Shown: positions 27,838 to 36,390, numbered from the stretch's first letter. The stretch is DNA of 64,000 nucleotides from Ferribacterium limneticum (GCF_020510565.1 NZ_CP075189.1:124001-188000), one strand, 5' to 3'. Notes: a model not told the origin generated them from the sequence alone. Numbers and translations: made by a program.

Positions 27838-29925
27838 CTAGGCAGAGCGCATGACTGCGCCCTCCAGCCAAACCTCGAAGGGTTCGCTCGGGGCGACAGC
27901 CTTGCCTTCGGCAAAGTCGATTCCCAGGCTGCGCAGTTGTTCGAGGGTGTCCAGATCGTCAACGCCATCGGCGATCGTATGGATATCCTGATCCGCGGTA
28001 ATTTCCTGAACTGCTCTCAACAACGCGGTTGATGCGCGATTTCCGCCCAATTCGCGCGTCAGGCTGCGGCTCAGTTTGACGTAACTTGGCGTGATGCTGC
28101 GCAAGTGGGTGAATGACGACAACCCGCCGCCGAAATCGTCCAGCCCGATCTGGCAGCCGAGCGCGCGCATCTGGCGGGAAAACTCCATGGCCTGGCTGGT
28201 CAGGAGCGTTAGCGTGTCTTCGGAAAAAACGAAGCACAGTCGATTGCCGGGTAGATTGCGGCTGCTCAGGTTGCGCGTGATGAAGTCGACTGTGTCGCGG
28301 TTGCCGACTGAGGCGCGGGAAAGCGGGACAAGGCAATGCAGCAGCTTCTGCTGATTCTTGGCACGTGCCAGGGCGGCGATGGCGGTTTCGATCAGGCGCT
28401 GGTCGATGGCGGGCGCGAGGTCATAGCGTTCGGCCGCGTCGCTCAGGGCGGACAGGGTGACTGGCGGCTGGCCCGGCTCGTTGAGTCGGGCCGTAAGCTC
28501 AACGAGATGGCTGCCCGACGGATGCTGGAGGGCGCGTAGCGGCATGGCTTCGACCAGGAGCCTGTCATCGGCCAGGGCGTTGGCAATTCGACTCGCCCAG
28601 TTGCTGGTTTCCTGACGACGGTCCGGGCTCAGTTGCGCTTCCTGCTCGCAAACGCGGTTGCGGCCGCTTTCCTTGGCGCGATGGCAGGCGGCATCGCCGG
28701 CGGCGAGCACTTCGTTGATGTTGCGAACCTTGCGGTTGACCGTAGTCAGCCCGATGCTGGTGCCGATGGCAAAAACCTTGTCCTGCCAGATAAAACGATA
28801 GGCGGCGGCCAGTCCGCAGATATCTTCTGCCACCTGGTTGGCGCGCGGCCCGCTGCAATTGGCCAGCATGATGCTGAATTCATCGCCACCGAGACGGGCC
28901 AGCGTATCTTCTTCGCGCAGCCGCCCCTGAAAGAGCAGGGACATCTGGCGGAGCAGTTCGTCACCGGCCAGGTAGCCACAGTTATCGTTGACCTGCTTGA
29001 AACGGTCGAGGTCGAGAAAGAGTACCGCGAATTCCTCGCCGCCGGCCTGGACGCTGGCCAGCGCTTTCTCCAGCCGGTGTTCGAATTCACGCCGGTTGAG
29101 CAGGCCGGTCAGCGCATCGTGTCTGGCTTGGAAGGCGAGTTGGGCGGTGGCTTCCTCGATGCGGGATTGCATCGAAAAATGCACCTCTTCGATGTGCGCG
29201 GCCATTTCGTTGAAACCGTTTTCGAGGATGCCTATTTCACCGCTTGTGTTGGCGGGAACTCGCGTGTCGAGGCGGCCGGACGACATGCCGTGTATGGCCT
29301 GGACCAGGCGCATGACCGGCCGGGCAAGATTGTCGGCCATGGCGATGGCGAGCGCCGCCAGAATGAGCAGGCCGGACAGTACGATCATCAGCCCGCGCTG
29401 GAGCAATTGACGCTGTCGGTTGGCCAGTTCGGTCTTGTCGAATTCGACAAAAACGTGGCCGATGATTTCCGGGGGAAGTGCCTTGCTGCCGACGCTCGGC
29501 TCGAACAGTACGTCGGATTCACTGATCGAGCGTTTGACTGGAGCGCCAAAAGCAATCCAGTGCTCGGTTTCGCCGATCTGCGTGGGTTCGCTCATGGTGC
29601 GCCGCAGTTCATCGGCAGCCAGCGAGACGCGACCGCTGACGGCGATGGTTCGGCCCTTCTGGTTGACGATGACGGCCGCCTTGACCCCCGATTCCTGGAC
29701 CGTTGCCTGGGCGAGACCATGCAAGCTTTCGAGCTGCCCGGCAATGATGCCGTACTCGCTGACAGGCGCCAGATAGCGGACGGTGGCCATTCCCTTGGCC
29801 TGCAGTTCGCCCTCGAGTGTGCGGATGCCGCTGTAGGTGAAATAGCCGACGAGCACGATGGCGATCAGCGCGCTGGGCAGCAGCGTCAGCAACAGCAGGC
29901 GGTGGCGTAGGGTAAGGTGGCTCAT
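27838..29925 (-). CDS. membrane diguanylate cyclase with degenerate EAL domain
   Basis: 695 residues. An N-terminal membrane helix (LLLLTLLPSALIAIVLVGYF) is followed by a ~150-residue periplasmic sensor and a second helix (LMIVLSGLLILAALAIAMA). Then come HAMP, GGDEF with an intact active site RLGGDEFSIML, and an EAL-type domain. In the EAL domain the signature is EAM, the catalytic DDFGGG is present, but the later Glu of the (V/I)AEGVE motif is replaced (IADGVDD). So it probably makes c-di-GMP, and the EAL part binds rather than cleaves it. It is translationally coupled with the upstream binding-protein gene (4-nt overlap). Confidence 0.9.
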   Translation of the reverse strand: MSHLTLRHRLLLLTLLPSALIAIVLVGYFTYSGIRTLEGELQAKGMATVRYLAPVSEYGIIAGQLESLHGLAQATVQESGVKAAVIVNQKGRTIAVSGRVSLAADELRRTMSEPTQIGETEHWIAFGAPVKRSISESDVLFEPSVGSKALPPEIIGHVFVEFDKTELANRQRQLLQRGLMIVLSGLLILAALAIAMADNLARPVMRLVQAIHGMSSGRLDTRVPANTSGEIGILENGFNEMAAHIEEVHFSMQSRIEEATAQLAFQARHDALTGLLNRREFEHRLEKALASVQAGGEEFAVLFLDLDRFKQVNDNCGYLAGDELLRQMSLLFQGRLREEDTLARLGGDEFSIMLANCSGPRANQVAEDICGLAAAYRFIWQDKVFAIGTSIGLTTVNRKVRNINEVLAAGDAACHRAKESGRNRVCEQEAQLSPDRRQETSNWASRIANALADDRLLVEAMPLRALQHPSGSHLVELTARLNEPGQPPVTLSALSDAAERYDLAPAIDQRLIETAIAALARAKNQQKLLHCLVPLSRASVGNRDTVDFITRNLSSRNLPGNRLCFVFSEDTLTLLTSQAMEFSRQMRALGCQIGLDDFGGGLSSFTHLRSITPSYVKLSRSLTRELGGNRASTALLRAVQEITADQDIHTIADGVDDLDTLEQLRSLGIDFAEGKAVAPSEPFEVWLEGAVMRSA
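28731..28747 (+). repeat. possible partial GTTGACCG repeat in the GGDEF gene
   Basis: Only the core TGCGGTTGACCGTAGTC is recognisable; the A/T arms are weak. The gene reads it as TTVNRKV, the same frame as other copies, in a loop of the GGDEF domain that varies among homologues. Confidence 0.35.
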
Positions 29926-30833
29926 CGGGCCTCCCTGTCGGTGACCATGGCACGCCGGATAGCGGCCTCATCGGAAATGTTGAGGCCCAATGACTGAGCG
30001 ACATTGCCGTTGATGGCGATGGCGAACTGACTGGGGGCGGCCGGCAGTGGCAAGTTGGTGCCATGGGCGACAATCGTGTCGGCCGTCTGGCGGGCGATCT
30101 GGGCGGGCGTGCTGTGCAGCGCGGCGAGGGCGCCGGCGTTGACGAAGGCGGGGGAATAGCCAATGACCGGCCGCTGGTAGCGGAAGGCCGTGATCAGGAT
30201 GGGCTTGATGTTGTTGCGATGGTAAATCTTGCTGTCGGGAACGGCGATCAGGACATTGACCCGGCCAAGCAGTGAATTGAGCGCTGGCAGCAGCGTATGT
30301 TCGGTGTCGGCATCTTCGCTGTCCAGCGTCAGGCCGGCGCTGCTGAAAGCCTGGCGGTACTGCCCGGCGACATTTCTCGTTTCATTGCTGACGAGCATCC
30401 CGGTCCGTTTCAGGCCGGGGAGCAGATGATTGATAAATGCGGCCTGACGCGCTGCTGGCTGGTCGAGGTAGATGGCGGTGATACGACCGGGACGACGGAA
30501 TTCGGCGAGTATTTTTTCGTAACTTTGCCGGGGCAGCAGGGTGGCGATGATCGGCGGGTTGTCGCTCCGGCCCAGCGTTTTGCGCAAGGCATCGCTGCCG
30601 ACAGTAACGACCAGTTCGGCCTGTCCGGCCAAGGGCGGGATCGCTTCGGCTTGATGTCTGGCCGAAATGCTCCAGGTCGTGCCAGCCAACGCCTCTTCCA
30701 GCGTCGAGGAGAAGTCGGCGTAGGCGCCTCCGCGATCGCTCAGAACGAGCGCAATACTGCCTCCCCAGGCCGGCAGGACTAGCGAAAACAGGGAGATGAG
30801 CGCAAAAAGGACAGACCGCAGCATTGTCCGCAT
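29922..30833 (-). CDS. periplasmic ABC-type substrate-binding protein (COG2984-like)
   Basis: 303 residues with a Sec signal peptide (SVLFALISLFSLVLPAWGG) and a type-1 periplasmic-binding fold: ELVVTVGSDALRKTLG, ITAIYLDQPAARQAAFINHLLPGLKRTGMLVS, and RPVIGYSPAFVNAGALAALHSTPAQIARQ. No permease or ATPase is adjacent. Because it directly precedes and overlaps a membrane GGDEF/EAL gene, it likely serves as the ligand-binding component of that sensor rather than of a transporter. Confidence 0.85.
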   Translation of the reverse strand: MRTMLRSVLFALISLFSLVLPAWGGSIALVLSDRGGAYADFSSTLEEALAGTTWSISARHQAEAIPPLAGQAELVVTVGSDALRKTLGRSDNPPIIATLLPRQSYEKILAEFRRPGRITAIYLDQPAARQAAFINHLLPGLKRTGMLVSNETRNVAGQYRQAFSSAGLTLDSEDADTEHTLLPALNSLLGRVNVLIAVPDSKIYHRNNIKPILITAFRYQRPVIGYSPAFVNAGALAALHSTPAQIARQTADTIVAHGTNLPLPAAPSQFAIAINGNVAQSLGLNISDEAAIRRAMVTDREAR

Positions 30834-30877
30834 ATTGCCTTAGCGACTATGCCAAAGCAATTGTGGTTTTGCACAAT

Positions 30878-31468
30878 TCAGGGACTTTTGATGAAATTTC
30901 TGATCTGTTCCGTGATATTCGTCACGGGCATGGCAAAGGCGAATTTCTTGATGAACGCGCCATCCGGGCCGAGCAGGATCATGCCGGCGGAATGGTCGAC
31001 CGCATAGCGGTCCGGCGCGGTGCCCGGTTCACGTACTTTGGCGTAGCGGATTTTGAAGTTGTCGGCGGCGCGGCGGACGAGGGCCGGCGAGGCGGTCAGG
31101 CCGAGAATACGGGGGTCGAAAAATTCGGTGTAGGTTTTGAGGATCTTGCCGGTGTCACGTTCCGGGTCGACCGAAATGAAGATCGGCTGGACACGGCCGG
31201 CATCCTCACCCAGTTGCTTGAGGATTTCGGCCATCTCGACGAGCGTGGTCGGGCAGATGTCGGGGCAGTAGGTGTAGCCGAAGGCGATGAGCTGGAAGCG
31301 GCCGCGGAAATCCTCGCTGGTGATGGAGCGGCCGTTCGGGTCTTGCAGCAGGTAGCGCGGGATGATTTCGGCGCTCGCCTCGTTGAGTAGCTCAAGGCTG
31401 TGGGTGGCCTGGGCGAAAGCCGGGCCGGCACAGAGCAGGGCGAGGAGTAGCGCGCCGCGGCGGATCAT
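30878..31468 (-). CDS. SCO1/SenC copper chaperone
   Basis: 196 residues with a signal peptide (LLLALLCAGPAFAQ) and a thioredoxin fold. It has the copper-binding YTYCPDICPTT motif and the distal His in DRYAVDHSAGM; FISVDPERDT is also characteristic. SCO proteins deliver copper to the CuA site of cytochrome oxidase or act as periplasmic thiol reductants. It overlaps the upstream small secreted protein by 4 nt. No cytochrome oxidase genes are in view. Confidence 0.93.
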   Translation of the reverse strand: MIRRGALLLALLCAGPAFAQATHSLELLNEASAEIIPRYLLQDPNGRSITSEDFRGRFQLIAFGYTYCPDICPTTLVEMAEILKQLGEDAGRVQPIFISVDPERDTGKILKTYTEFFDPRILGLTASPALVRRAADNFKIRYAKVREPGTAPDRYAVDHSAGMILLGPDGAFIKKFAFAMPVTNITEQIRNFIKSP

Positions 31469-31800
31469 TTGGGCGCCGGGAAGCTGGCCTGCAGTTGCTT
31501 TTCGGCGGCGGCCATATTGCTGGCCAGTGTTGCCGCATCGGGGCAGGTGGCGCCCTTGCCTTGCTCCAGATAGGCTGCGTTGGTGGCGTTTTCAAAAACT
31601 TCGCCGTAGCCGCGGGTCTTCGGGGCGATGGTGATCACGGCGTTGCGGGCGCGGGCGACCAGGGCCGGCTGCTGGCAGGCAAGGGCGATGCCGTTGAGGC
31701 GGCCGATGGCTTCGACGGCGGCGCTGCCCTCATCGGCGGCCAGGCTGTGGTTGACGATGGCGCACAGGGTCAGGGCGAGCAGTGGGGCAAAAATTTTCAT
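31465..31800 (-). CDS. small secreted protein upstream of SCO1
   Basis: 111 residues with a Sec signal peptide (MKIFAPLLALTLCAIVNHSLAADE) and a compact helical domain with two cysteines (ALACQQP and GATCPDA). No family recognised. It is translationally coupled to the SCO1-like gene, suggesting a periplasmic role linked to copper or respiration; that is only an inference from context. Confidence 0.75.
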   Translation of the reverse strand: MKIFAPLLALTLCAIVNHSLAADEGSAAVEAIGRLNGIALACQQPALVARARNAVITIAPKTRGYGEVFENATNAAYLEQGKGATCPDAATLASNMAAAEKQLQASFPAPK

Positions 31801-31857
31801 GGCGCGAGTCCTCTGGATTGAAGGACGATTATAGGGAAGGCGCCGGGGCAGACCTTT

Positions 31858-32649
31858 TCACAGATCAAAAATGGCGAGCAATTGTGGCAGGCCTTCGCTG
31901 ATCGCCACCGGACCGGGAGTCAGGATGATGGCTGATTTGATTTCATGCATGTTTTTCCGGTTGACCGCAGGAATGGCCTCCCAGCCGGGCCGGGCGGCGA
32001 CGCGTTCGGGGCGGAAGTGCTTGCCGCACCAGGAGCCGATGATGATGTCTGGGGCGCGGGCGATGACGTCTTCCGGTGTCGGCCGGCGATCCTTGGCTAA
32101 TGGCGAGCGGGCTTGTTGGGCGAAGATGTCTTCGCCGCCGGCGATTTCGATGAGTTCGGAGGCCCAGCGGATGCCGCTGATCAGCGGTTCGTCCCATTCC
32201 TCGAAATAGACGCGCGGCTTTTTGCCGGTTTTGGCGAAACGTTCGGCGGCGATGGCGCGGGCTTGTTCGATTTGCGCTTCCAGCCCGGCGACGATCTCCA
32301 GTGCCTTGGCCTCGGCGCCGACCAGTCGGCCAACCGTTTCAATCATGCCGAGAATGTCCTCGACACTGCGCGTGTTGAAGGCGTAAACCGGCACGCCGGC
32401 CTTGATCAAATCGCGTGAAATCTCGCTTTGCAGGTCGGAGAAGGTCAGCACGAGATCGGGCTGCGTCGCCAGAATCTTGTCGATGTCGCCGCTCGTGAAG
32501 GCGAAGACCTTGGGCTTTTCCTTGCGCGCCTCGGGTGGGCGTACGGTGTAGCCAGAAATGCCGACGATGCGGTCCTGCTCGCCGAGGGCGTAGAGCACTT
32601 CAACCGTTTCGGTGGTCAGGCAGACGATGCGTTGCGGCGTGCGGCTCAT
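31858..32649 (-). CDS. leaderless BtuF-like cobalamin-binding protein
   Basis: 263 residues of the type III periplasmic-binding fold (RIVCLTTETVEVLYALGEQDRIVGISGY; IDKILATQPDLVLTFSDLQ; EWDEPLISGIRW). It has no signal peptide: the ATG at 32649 overlaps the upstream stop by 4 nt, and upstream in-frame residues are not leader-like. It is the last gene of the riboswitch-controlled bluB operon, after a leader-containing paralogue. It could bind cobalamin or cobinamide in the cytoplasm, or be exported by another route. A dispersed-repeat copy encodes PAVNRKN. Confidence 0.82.
   Translation of the reverse strand: MSRTPQRIVCLTTETVEVLYALGEQDRIVGISGYTVRPPEARKEKPKVFAFTSGDIDKILATQPDLVLTFSDLQSEISRDLIKAGVPVYAFNTRSVEDILGMIETVGRLVGAEAKALEIVAGLEAQIEQARAIAAERFAKTGKKPRVYFEEWDEPLISGIRWASELIEIAGGEDIFAQQARSPLAKDRRPTPEDVIARAPDIIIGSWCGKHFRPERVAARPGWEAIPAVNRKNMHEIKSAIILTPGPVAISEGLPQLLAIFDL
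31940..31975 (+). repeat. dispersed GTTGACCG repeat, copy 6 (in btuF-like gene)
   Basis: The arm ATTTCATGCATG, a T tract and the core CCGGTTGACCGCAGGAATGG. It is read on the opposite strand as PAVNRKN. Confidence 0.7.
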
Positions 32650-33536
32650 TTGGCCGGCCTCCGGCTGCGCGCGACGTCGAGATGGGCGCAGAGCTTTTCG
32701 GTACCGTCGAGGATGCGCGGCGTGTGGCGTTGCATGATGTCCGGGTTGATGTGGAACAGGTTGTCGCGTTTGACGGCGGTCATCCGCGTCCATTTGTCCC
32801 AGTCGTGCAGCCATTCCGGCTTGGCGTCGCCCATGCCGGTGGCGATGATGGCCTCGGGGTCGGCTTCGAGCACGGCTTCGACGGTGACGTTGGGCGCCAT
32901 TTGCTTGAGATGGCCGAAAACGTTTTCGCCGCCGCAGATCTTGATGGCGTCGCTGATGATCTGCGGGCCGCCGACGGTCATCAGTGGCGTTTTCCAGATT
33001 TGGTAGAAGACGCGCACTTTCGGCTTGCTGGCATTGGCGACGCGCAAGCCTTCAAGGCGTTTGCGGAAACGCTCCGCCGTGGCGTTGGCGGCGGCTTCGG
33101 TGCCGGCCAGTTGACCGAGTCGTTCGAGCTGGTTGGCGATGTTGTCGATGGTGTTCGGTTGCGAAACATAGACGCTCAGGCCGAGCGCCCTGAGCTTGTT
33201 CACCTGCGTCATGTTATTGCCGCTTTCCCAGGCCAGCACGATGTCTGGTTTCAGCGCAGCGACGGCTTCGAGGTCGATGCGCGAATAGCCGCCGACGCGC
33301 GGCACTTTCTTCGCCTCCGGCGGGTAGTCGCTGTAATCGACGGTGCCGACCAGTTTGTCGCCGGCGCCGGCCGCGTAGAGGCTCTCGGCGGCATGCGGGG
33401 CGAGGGTGACGATGCGTTTGGCCGGCGTCCTGAGGCGGACTTCCTGGCCGGTATCGTCCTTGACGACGAGATCGGCGTGGGCGGCGGTGGAAATGAGTGT
33501 TGCCACGGTCAACCGGAAAAAAAGGCCGAATTTCAA
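32646..33536 (-). CDS. btuF: periplasmic cobalamin-binding protein BtuF
   Basis: 296 residues from a TTG start (33536) overlapping the cobC stop by 4 nt. The N-terminus KFGLFFRLTVATLISTAAHA is a plausible Sec signal peptide and is almost entirely encoded by a dispersed-repeat copy. Mature motifs: RIVTLAPHAAESLYAAGAGDKLVG, DYPPEAKKVPRVGGYSRIDLEAVAALKPDIVLAW, and HINPDIMQRHTPRILDGTEKLC, all typical of BtuF. It delivers vitamin B12 to BtuCD, which is not in the window. The start is inferred because no ATG lies near and further upstream the frame is inside cobC. Confidence 0.88.
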   Translation of the reverse strand: MKFGLFFRLTVATLISTAAHADLVVKDDTGQEVRLRTPAKRIVTLAPHAAESLYAAGAGDKLVGTVDYSDYPPEAKKVPRVGGYSRIDLEAVAALKPDIVLAWESGNNMTQVNKLRALGLSVYVSQPNTIDNIANQLERLGQLAGTEAAANATAERFRKRLEGLRVANASKPKVRVFYQIWKTPLMTVGGPQIISDAIKICGGENVFGHLKQMAPNVTVEAVLEADPEAIIATGMGDAKPEWLHDWDKWTRMTAVKRDNLFHINPDIMQRHTPRILDGTEKLCAHLDVARSRRPAK

Positions 33537-33539
33537 ATG
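33501..33539 (-). repeat. dispersed GTTGACCG repeat, copy 7 (btuF start)
   Basis: Plus strand: GCCACGGTCAACCGGAAA followed by AAAGGCCGAATTTCAAATG. It contains the cobC stop codon and the btuF TTG start and codes for the btuF signal peptide. Confidence 0.85.
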
Positions 33540-34525
33540 TTTCTCCAGGCGGAAAGAGCATCGCTCAGGCGCAGCCAGCCGGCTTCGTCGCCGGGCAGGC
33601 CAAAACGCAGCAAGGGTTGCTGGTCGTAATGGCGGGTCAGGATGCCCTGGCGGGCGAGGGCGTCGTGCAACTCGGCCGAATGGGCGCTGGTCAGCGTGGC
33701 GAACAGGGCGGTCGATTTGACCTCGCCGAGCGGTGCCAGCATTTGGTGCAGACGTTCCCCGGCAGCGATCAGGCGGGGCCGGGCAGCGCCTTGCCAGGTG
33801 GTGTCCTGCAGCGCCAGCCGGGTCACTTCGCGGGCCGGGCCGCTCACCGTCCATGGTCCCATCGCCTCGTTCATGCGGTTCAGGATGTCCGGCGCGGCGA
33901 AGACGAACCCGACGCGCGCCCCGGCCAGCCCGAAGAACTTGCCGATCGAGCGCAGCACGATGAGATTGGGCGCATCGTCAGTGCCGGCCAGCGGGGTCAG
34001 GCTGTCTTCGGGCGTCGGGTCCATGAAGGCTTCGTCGATGATCAGCCAGCCGCCACGTTTCTTGAGTTGATGGGCGGCGTCGATGGCGATGTCGCGGGGA
34101 TGACGGTCGGCCGTCGGATTGTTCGGGTTACAGAGCAGGACGTAGGGCGTCGCGACGGCCAGCGCGCGCGGCAGCATGGCATTCTGCAGGAAACGCACCT
34201 TGTGCCCGGCGCGCTGCCAGGCCTGCGGATGCTCGCTGTAAATTGGCGAAATGCAGGCCACCATGGCGCGCGGCAGCAGGGCCGGCAGCCAGTGGATGGC
34301 GGCTTGGGAACCGGCGACGGCCAACAGGTTGGCGTTGCCGTAATAGGCCGCAGCTGCGGCTTCCAGACCATCGTTTTCCTCGGGCAGGCGCTGCCAGGCT
34401 TCGGCGGATAAGGCCGGCACCGGCCAGCCTGCCGGGTTGATGCCAGTCGACAGATCCAGCCAGTTGGCCAGCGGGATGTTGTAGTGCGCCGCGGCTTTGC
34501 GCAGGCCACCGCCGTGTTCAAGCAT
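33533..34525 (-). CDS. cobC: threonine-phosphate decarboxylase-type PLP enzyme (CobC/CobD)
   Basis: A 330-residue fold-type I aminotransferase-like enzyme. It starts EHGGGLRKAAAHYNIPLANWLDLSTGINP, has PNNPTADRHP, IDEAFMD, and Schiff-base Lys in LRSIGKFFGLAGARVGF. In cobalamin synthesis it makes (R)-1-amino-2-propanol phosphate for the CbiB step. The ATG at 34525 overlaps the cbiB stop by 8 nt; a TTG four codons earlier is possible. The symbol follows Pseudomonas usage (CobD in Salmonella). Confidence 0.92.
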   Translation of the reverse strand: MLEHGGGLRKAAAHYNIPLANWLDLSTGINPAGWPVPALSAEAWQRLPEENDGLEAAAAAYYGNANLLAVAGSQAAIHWLPALLPRAMVACISPIYSEHPQAWQRAGHKVRFLQNAMLPRALAVATPYVLLCNPNNPTADRHPRDIAIDAAHQLKKRGGWLIIDEAFMDPTPEDSLTPLAGTDDAPNLIVLRSIGKFFGLAGARVGFVFAAPDILNRMNEAMGPWTVSGPAREVTRLALQDTTWQGAARPRLIAAGERLHQMLAPLGEVKSTALFATLTSAHSAELHDALARQGILTRHYDQQPLLRFGLPGDEAGWLRLSDALSAWRNI

Positions 34526-35432
34526 GAGCGAATCCAATCACAAAAAGTACAGCCAGCCACAGCCACAGGCTGCGCTGGATCAAGCTGATCGCCCGGCTTA
34601 GGTCGGCCGCCACGGGGGCCGGGCCGGCGCCGAGCGGCGGGCGGATTTCCTCCTGACCATGATAAATCGCCGCGCCGCCGAGCAGTACGCCGAGGCTGCC
34701 GGCGCCGGCCGACATCACCGGCCCGGCGTTCGGGCTGTCCCAACCCGGCGCCTGAGTTCGCCAGCAGGCCAGCGCGTTGCGCGTGTGGCCGAGCAGGGCG
34801 TAGGTCAGGGCCGTCAGGCGGGCGGGAATGAAATTCAAGGCATCGTCAAAGCGCGCGGCAAAGCGGCCGAACAGGTTGAAACGTTCGGTGCGGTAGCCCC
34901 ACATCGCGTCCAGCGTATTGGCCAGCCGGAACAGCACGGCACCCGGCCCGCCGAGCAGGGCGAACCAGAACAGCGTGGCGAAGATGGCGTCGTTGCCGTT
35001 CTCCAGCACCGACTCGACGCCGGCCTTGGCGACGCCGGATTCGTCGAGCCCCGATGTCTCGCGCGAAACGATCCAGCCGACGCGTTGCCGGGCCTCGTCG
35101 AGCCGCCCTTCCTGTAGCGGTTTGGCGATGGCCTCGGCGTGCTCGCACAGGCTTTGCGCGCCGATGGCGAAATAGAGCAGCACGACGTCGACGGCAAACG
35201 GCGCCAGCGGCCGCAACCAGAAAGCCAGCGCCACCCACGGCCCGACGGCCAGCAACCAGGCCAGCACACCGCCGGCAATTGAACGACGGTTGAGCCGCTT
35301 TTCAACGGCCGCCGCCAGATTGCCGAAGCCGACCAGTGGGTGAAAGTGCGATACCTCGCCGAGCACGCGGTCGAGCAAAACGGCGCTCAGCGCGGCCAGC
35401 GGCATGGCGTAGGCGTCGAAACCGAGGCTCAT
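34518..35432 (-). CDS. cbiB: adenosylcobinamide-phosphate synthase CbiB/CobD
   Basis: A 304-residue integral membrane protein with four or five membrane segments. Motifs: LLDRVLGEVSHFHPLVGFGNLA, VGWIVSRETSGLDESGVAKAGVESVLENGNDAIFATLFW and DDALNFIPARLTAL. It attaches aminopropanol (phosphate) to adenosylcobyric acid. It overlaps bluB upstream by 4 nt and cobC downstream by 8 nt. It is read from the riboswitch-controlled operon. Confidence 0.95.
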   Translation of the reverse strand: MSLGFDAYAMPLAALSAVLLDRVLGEVSHFHPLVGFGNLAAAVEKRLNRRSIAGGVLAWLLAVGPWVALAFWLRPLAPFAVDVVLLYFAIGAQSLCEHAEAIAKPLQEGRLDEARQRVGWIVSRETSGLDESGVAKAGVESVLENGNDAIFATLFWFALLGGPGAVLFRLANTLDAMWGYRTERFNLFGRFAARFDDALNFIPARLTALTYALLGHTRNALACWRTQAPGWDSPNAGPVMSAGAGSLGVLLGGAAIYHGQEEIRPPLGAGPAPVAADLSRAISLIQRSLWLWLAVLFVIGFAHA

Positions 35433-36184
35433 TTCGGAAAAACGCCCTTTTCCTGAATATCGGCCTGCAATTCAGCCAATGCCACGGTCAACGGGAAATT
35501 TTGCCCAAAATCAGAATCGCCCCACTGCTCGAAATAGACCAGATCGTTGATCGGCAGACGCGGCAGCCAACCGGCCTTTTCGAGTTCCGGCTTGTCGTTG
35601 AAATGACTGACGTAACCGATGCACAAATAAGCAATCGGTACGATGTGGTGCGGAATGCCGAGCGCGTCCTGTAGCGCCTTCTCGTGGAAAATGCTCACCC
35701 AGCCGACGCCCAGCCCCTCGGCCCGCGCCGCCAGCCACAGGTTTTGCACGGCGCACACGCTGCTGTAAAGGTCCATGGTCGGCATGTGGGTGCGGCCAAG
35801 CACCACCGGCCCGCTACGCGAACGGTCGCAGGTGATGCACAGGTTGATCGGCGCTTCGAGAATGCCCTGCAACTTGAGCTTCGAGTAAATCTCGCGCTTC
35901 TCGTCAGGGAACATCCGCGCCGCTTCGTTGTTGGCCTCGGCAAAAACGTTATGGACGCGCTGCTTCACCGCCTCCGACTTCACCAGCAAAAAATTCCACG
36001 GCTGCATAAAGCCGACCGACGGCGCATGGTGCGCCGCCATCAGCACGCGAGCGAGCAAATCGTCGGGCACCGGCGTCGGCAAAAACTGGCCGCGCACATC
36101 GCGCCGGCTGAAAATGGCCTGATACACCGCCGCCCGGTCGGCGTCGGAAAAAGCCTGCGCCTGCGGCGCGGAAAGGTTTTCCAT
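35429..36184 (-). CDS. bluB: 5,6-dimethylbenzimidazole synthase BluB
   Basis: A 251-residue nitroreductase-fold flavoenzyme. Motifs: RRDVRGQFLPTPVPDDLLARVLMAAHHAPSVGFMQPWNF and YSSVCAVQNLWLAARAEGLGVGWVSIF. It cleaves FMNH2 with O2 to form the lower ligand of B12. The ATG at 36184 is family-normal; a longer frame extends toward the riboswitch. First gene of the operon. A dispersed-repeat copy near the 3' end encodes FGQNFPLTVAL, giving a C-terminal tail beyond the usual domain. Confidence 0.95.
   Translation of the reverse strand: MENLSAPQAQAFSDADRAAVYQAIFSRRDVRGQFLPTPVPDDLLARVLMAAHHAPSVGFMQPWNFLLVKSEAVKQRVHNVFAEANNEAARMFPDEKREIYSKLKLQGILEAPINLCITCDRSRSGPVVLGRTHMPTMDLYSSVCAVQNLWLAARAEGLGVGWVSIFHEKALQDALGIPHHIVPIAYLCIGYVSHFNDKPELEKAGWLPRLPINDLVYFEQWGDSDFGQNFPLTVALAELQADIQEKGVFPK
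35481..35517 (-). repeat. dispersed GTTGACCG repeat, copy 8 (bluB 3' end)
   Basis: GCCACGGTCAACGGGAAATT then TTGCCCAAAATCAGAAT: a near-complete copy with both A/T arms. It is read by bluB as NFPLTVAL. Confidence 0.85.
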
Positions 36185-36239
36185 GGAGTCCCCTTCTGGA
36201 AAAACAAAGGCCGCCGTCCACGCAGCCCGCAATCATCTC

Positions 36240-36390
36240 CCGGCCGGTCTTCTGACTTGGAGTCACCCGAACGATGCGCCTTCCCGGCTTTCACCAGTGG
36301 CAAATGCATCGCCCGTCATCCTCACAGCGTTGGGCACGTGGCGGAGTCACACCGCCTTCCCGATTCTCCATCTCGGCGCCTTCACAAAAT
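36240..36390 (-). promoter_or_regulatory. cobalamin riboswitch of the bluB operon
   Basis: On the minus strand, AATCGGGAAGGCGGTGTGA with ACTCCGCC is followed by a paired arm, then GCCACTGGTGAAAGCCGGGA and AGGCGC. The GCCACTGG...GGGAAGGC block is the B12 box, and CCAAGTCAGAAGACC closes the aptamer. It sits 56 bp upstream of bluB. B12 binding should repress the operon. Confidence 0.92.

Noticed and set aside
31165..31185. GGGTCGACCGAAATG in the SCO1 gene
   Set aside because: Encodes the conserved ISVDPERD motif of SCO proteins; the similarity to the repeat is explained by coding.
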